A stretch of 64,000 nt of DNA from Medicago truncatula (lineage: Eukaryota > Streptophyta > Magnoliopsida > Fabales > Fabaceae), in the NCBI RefSeq assembly GCF_003473485.1, contig NC_053046.1, forward strand, positions 40,881,832 to 40,945,831. Direction: 5' to 3'. The notes below the pieces were generated by a model that had not been told where the DNA came from, did not search any database, and saw only the letters and a program-made list of their open reading frames with translations. Below are positions 62,212-64,000 of this stretch, in pieces; position 1 is the first letter of the stretch; each line of letters begins with the position of its first letter. Both the position numbers and the translations under genes were made by a program.

Positions 62212-63477
62212 GGCTTAAATATTGCACTCGTCCCTGCAAATATGGTCCGTTTAAGTTTTGGTCCTTGTAAAATAAAAATTCAGAAATTAGTCCCCGCAAA
62301 AATTTTTGTTTTTGAAAATAGTCCCTCTAGGGACTATTTTCAAAAACAAAAAATTTGAGTAAATAGTCAATTTCCCCCCTGAAATTGTAAGTTTCATCAA
62401 TTACCCCCCTGAAATTAACAAAACTTCAATTACCCCCCTGAAATTTCACAACGTTAGTCAATTTACCCCTCCGTCAAATTTTTCTGTTAGTGAACATGAC
62501 GTTTTGCAAATACCCCCCTGAAGTTTTGCACTTATGTGCAAAATGTCCCCCAAACTTAAAAATTTATATTATTTTTTTCTTAAAAACAAACAATTAATAG
62601 TTAAATATTAAAACTAACTATTAATTTTAGAATTTGGGAAAACTACATGCATATATACATCAAAATAGGCTCCAAAATGGGGGAAAATATGTATTTTTTA
62701 AAGTGACAATAATGGGATGATTTGTGGATTAATATTGGGGGTTGTGTAGTTTAAATGGTTTGAGCAAATTGTTGAAGGAGTTGGAGGAGTTAAAAGACTA
62801 AGATGGTGAAGGAGAAAATATAAATTTAAATCTGATTATTAATTTGTTTATAAACCTCTAAAAATAATAATTTGTCTATTAGAAATAACCATTATTGTCA
62901 CTTTAAAAATACATATTTTTCCCTATTTTGATGTATATATGTATGTAGTTTTTCCAAACTTCAAAATTAATAGTTAGCTTTAATATTTAACTATTAATTG
63001 TTTGTTTTTAAGAAAAAAAATAATATAAATTTTTAAGTTTGGGGGGCATTTTGCACATAAGTGCAAAACTTTAGGGGGGTATTTGCAAAACGTCATGTTC
63101 ACTAACAGAAAAATTTGACGGAGGGGGTAAATTGACTAACGTTGTGAAATTTCAGGGGGGTAATTGAAGTTTTGTTAATTTCAAGGGGGTAATTGATGAA
63201 ACTTACAATTTCAGGGGGGAAATTGACTATTTACTCCAAAAAATTTTGCGGGGACCTTTTTAAAAAACAAAATATTTTGCAGGGACCAAAAACTACAAAA
63301 TGGGTTCAATCAGCGTGTGCCACGTAAGCATTTTGGTGACTTGTCATGACTTAAATGGGCCCAGGGGTATTTTTAAAAGATAGATTTTTTTGCAGGGACT
63401 GATTTCTGAATTTTTATTTTACAAGGACCAAAACTTAAACGTGCCATATTTGCAGGGACAAGTGCAATATTTAAGCC
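62212..63477. mobile_element. Foldback MULE-like element (outer) with perfect 9-bp target duplication
   Basis: The left arm starts GGCTTAAATATTGCACTCGT and the right arm ends with ACAAGTGCAATATTTAAGCC, its near inverse; the arms pair for about 90 bp. ATCATGTTA flanks both sides (62203-62211 and 63478-63486). A 9-bp duplication is typical of Mutator-type elements. The arms carry GGTCCNTG and AGTCCCCGC motifs. A second foldback element sits inside it. Confidence 0.88.
62357..63237. mobile_element. Foldback MULE-like element (inner) with perfect 9-bp target duplication
   Basis: The arms are GAGTAAATAGTCAATTTCCC at the left and its inverse GGGAAATTGACTATTTACTC at the right. They continue through repeated TTACCCCCCTGAAATT blocks for about 300 bp, so most of the 881 bp can fold. 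AAAAAATTT flanks both ends (62348-62356 and 63238-63246). The core at 62640-62960 also pairs with itself (AAAGTGACAATAATGG against CCATTATTGTCACTTT). No coding region. Confidence 0.88.
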
Positions 63478-63573
63478 ATCATGTTATAGTGCAAAGGTAC
63501 GCATGAACAGAAAAACCAAATAAAGAAACATTATTACATAGGAAATTGGAAGAAACCTTTGTTGCAAACATTG

Positions 63574-64000
63574 ATGGCAAACCATGTTGTTGTTCCTCCC
63601 TTAGATGAAAGTAAATCATCTGATCCTCGTAACATGACCACAAACCTTAACTGGAGGGACTTCATTGATTCTAGCTGGTTAGTATCCATTTCATTTCATA
63701 GATTAATTGTTACTCTTTCACTTTTTTATTTGATGATGATTGATGATCTTAGAAGTGAAGAATTTGTTAGTGTTACATATACCAACACTAGTTGCAACTG
63801 CATGCATATGATTTCTTGTTGATGTTTTTTAGGATGATGGCATCATGGGTTGTAACAAATTTGTATAAAGCTGAAAACTTTACCAAATTGGTTTGCTTGC
63901 TTTCTGGTTTTACTGTTTCTGAGAGAAGTAACCAACAATCATAAATGGAAAAAGTCTGTTACTGATTTTTGTCTTGTTTTAGAACATTGTTGGATAAACA
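63574..64000 (+). CDS. At4g10955-like hydrolase, copy 3 (5' part, runs off the right edge)
   Basis: Exon 1 is 63574-63677: MANHVVVPPLDESKSSDPRN, then NLNWRDFIDSSW, ending in the same split Trp codon as copy 1. A probable exon 2 starts at 63833 after TTTTTTAG (MMASWVVTNLYKAENF, continuing in phase). The frame meets a stop near 63943, so a further intron or decay is possible; the window ends before the hydrolase core. Exon 1 is better preserved than that of copy 2. Confidence 0.65.

Overview
The window is nuclear DNA of a flowering plant, almost certainly a legume of the Medicago/clover/pea group. The reasons are spliceosomal introns with GT-AG borders, AT-rich spacers, clustered fast-decaying F-box genes, and families of legume-type MITEs, foldback elements and SINEs. 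No bacterial operons, CRISPR arrays or organellar genes were seen. The species call is inference; gene identities rest on protein motifs read by eye.

Layout. 1-7.2 kb (-): the 5' seven exons of an NSUN6-type PUA-domain RNA cytosine-5 methyltransferase, running off the left edge, with a small recent LTR element in one intron. 9.4-11.5 kb and 18.3-20.2 kb (+): two four-exon copies of ribosomal protein eL20 (RPL18A) that appear to encode the same protein, flanking a single-exon nepenthesin-type aspartic protease (13.9-15.6 kb). 22.6-27.4 kb (-): two decayed F-box/FBA paralogues. 27.55-28.58 kb (+): an intronless gene matching only the C-terminal part of ribosome export factor NMD3. 28.6-33.3 kb: mostly repeats (Ty1-copia remnant, SINE, several MITEs). 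33.8-40.0 kb (+): a 13-exon gene coding MATH domain, USP7/ICP0-binding-like region and a coiled-coil tail, i.e. a UBP12/13-like protein without the peptidase; a decayed fragment of it lies just downstream. 41.1-42.5 kb (-): a small, probably plastid membrane protein. 42.7-46.5 kb: foldback elements. 46.9-49.1 kb, 57.4-59.9 kb and 63.6 kb to the right edge (+): three members of an At4g10955-like alpha/beta-hydrolase (lipase class 3-like) cluster, the middle one rearranged. 50.8-54.2 kb (+): an ankyrin-PGG membrane protein. 55.2-57.2 kb: a Harbinger-like DNA transposon remnant carrying a younger MITE. 62.2-63.5 kb: a foldback element nested in another, each with a perfect 9-bp target duplication.

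The genes do not form one pathway. The main themes are local duplication followed by divergent fates (eL20 copies conserved, F-box copies dead, hydrolase copies rearranged) and domain loss creating truncated versions of known machines (NMD3 without its zinc-binding part; UBP12/13 without its protease).
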